In this document: piece by piece, positions 17,581-17,757 of the stretch
Layout: each line of letters starts with the position of its first letter
Position numbering within the stretch: position 1 is the stretch's first letter
Assembly (NCBI GenBank): GCA_913061425.1
Contig: CAJXUO010000002.1
Span: 1-17,757, forward strand
Origin: an uncultured Lutibacter sp.
GTDB lineage: Bacteria; Bacteroidota; Bacteroidia; Flavobacteriales; Flavobacteriaceae
DNA: 17,757 nucleotides
Direction of reading: 5' to 3'
Made by a program: the position numbers and the translations under genes
The notes under the pieces: generated by a model
Databases searched by the model: none
What the model was told of the DNA's origin: nothing
What the model saw: only the letters and a program-made list of their open reading frames with translations

Positions 17581-17757
17581 ATTTGCTCTAAATACGTTTG
17601 AAGTATTATAGTTGCACTAATTTCATCAATCAATGCTTTGTTTTGACGTTGCCTTTTATTCAATCCGCTATCTATCATCGTTTGAAAAGCCATCTTTGAA
17701 GTAAATCGTTCATCCACTCGTTTAATTTCAATTTTAGGAAATTTATTAGAAAGTTTT
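17577..17757 (-). CDS. ruvX: Holliday junction resolvase-like RuvX/YqgF (C-terminal part)
   Basis: RuvX is a small RNase H-fold nuclease linked to Holliday junction resolution and, in some bacteria, 16S rRNA maturation. Only the last 59 residues are in the window; the gene runs off the right edge. They include IKRVDERFTSKMAFQTMIDS, with the DERFTS motif that supplies a conserved acidic residue of the active site, followed by GLNKRQRQNKALIDEISA, where the conserved D of LIDEISA completes the family signature, and the ending TIILQTYLEQI. The TAA stop (complement of 17577-17579) overlaps the stop of the convergent methyltransferase gene, so there is no terminator between them. In related genomes ruvX usually precedes def on the same strand. 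Confidence 0.93.
   Translation of the reverse strand, partial: KLSNKFPKIEIKRVDERFTSKMAFQTMIDSGLNKRQRQNKALIDEISATIILQTYLEQI

Overview
The window is a stretch of AT-rich chromosome from a member of the Bacteroidota, most probably a Flavobacteriaceae-type marine or freshwater bacterium. The evidence is: a protein with a C-terminal YPNP-type sorting domain for the type IX secretion system; at least two promoters of the Bacteroidota housekeeping-sigma type (TTG, 19 nt, TAnnTTTG); almost no Shine-Dalgarno sequences; a YidC with a large periplasmic domain; and Bacteroidota-typical families (a GlmU-like nucleotidyltransferase and a DUF5606-like protein beside def and mazG). Most of the content is core housekeeping; there is no phage, insertion sequence, tRNA, rRNA or CRISPR array.

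Layout. 1-1110: the last codons of an unidentified gene, its terminator, then a family 2 glycosyltransferase with C-terminal membrane segments. 1131-5887, all minus strand: an uncharacterised helical basic protein, a DoxX membrane protein, CTP synthase (pyrG), an inverted-repeat element resembling a REP/BIME, and yidC. 6044-9301, plus strand: promoter, rpmH (L34, 53 codons) and its terminator, then carB, which ends where the allosteric domain of the enterobacterial enzyme would begin. 9490-10783: two genes for exported proteins, a signal-peptide ankyrin-repeat protein and a DOMON-like protein with a type IX sorting tail. 10887-12062: a sugar nucleotidyltransferase-like protein with a left-handed beta-helix. 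12366-14822: lon. 14997-16826, minus strand: def, a DUF5606-like gene and mazG, closely packed. 16909-17580: a plus-strand SAM methyltransferase lying between def and the 3' end of ruvX (minus strand), whose stop codon overlaps the methyltransferase stop.

How the genes fit together. carB and pyrG both serve pyrimidine supply (carbamoyl phosphate, CTP). rpmH, yidC, def and lon cover ribosome assembly, membrane protein insertion, N-terminal processing and protein turnover. mazG and ruvX serve nucleotide-pool hygiene and DNA recombination. The less conserved parts are the glycosyltransferase, the ankyrin/DOMON pair, the 159-residue unknown protein and the methyltransferase.

No convincing new multi-gene defence or mobile system is visible. 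The most interesting items are the hairpin element between pyrG and yidC, the shortened CarB, the exported ankyrin/DOMON pair, a chain of tiny overlapping reading frames leading into lon, and the methyltransferase that interrupts the ruvX-def neighbourhood.
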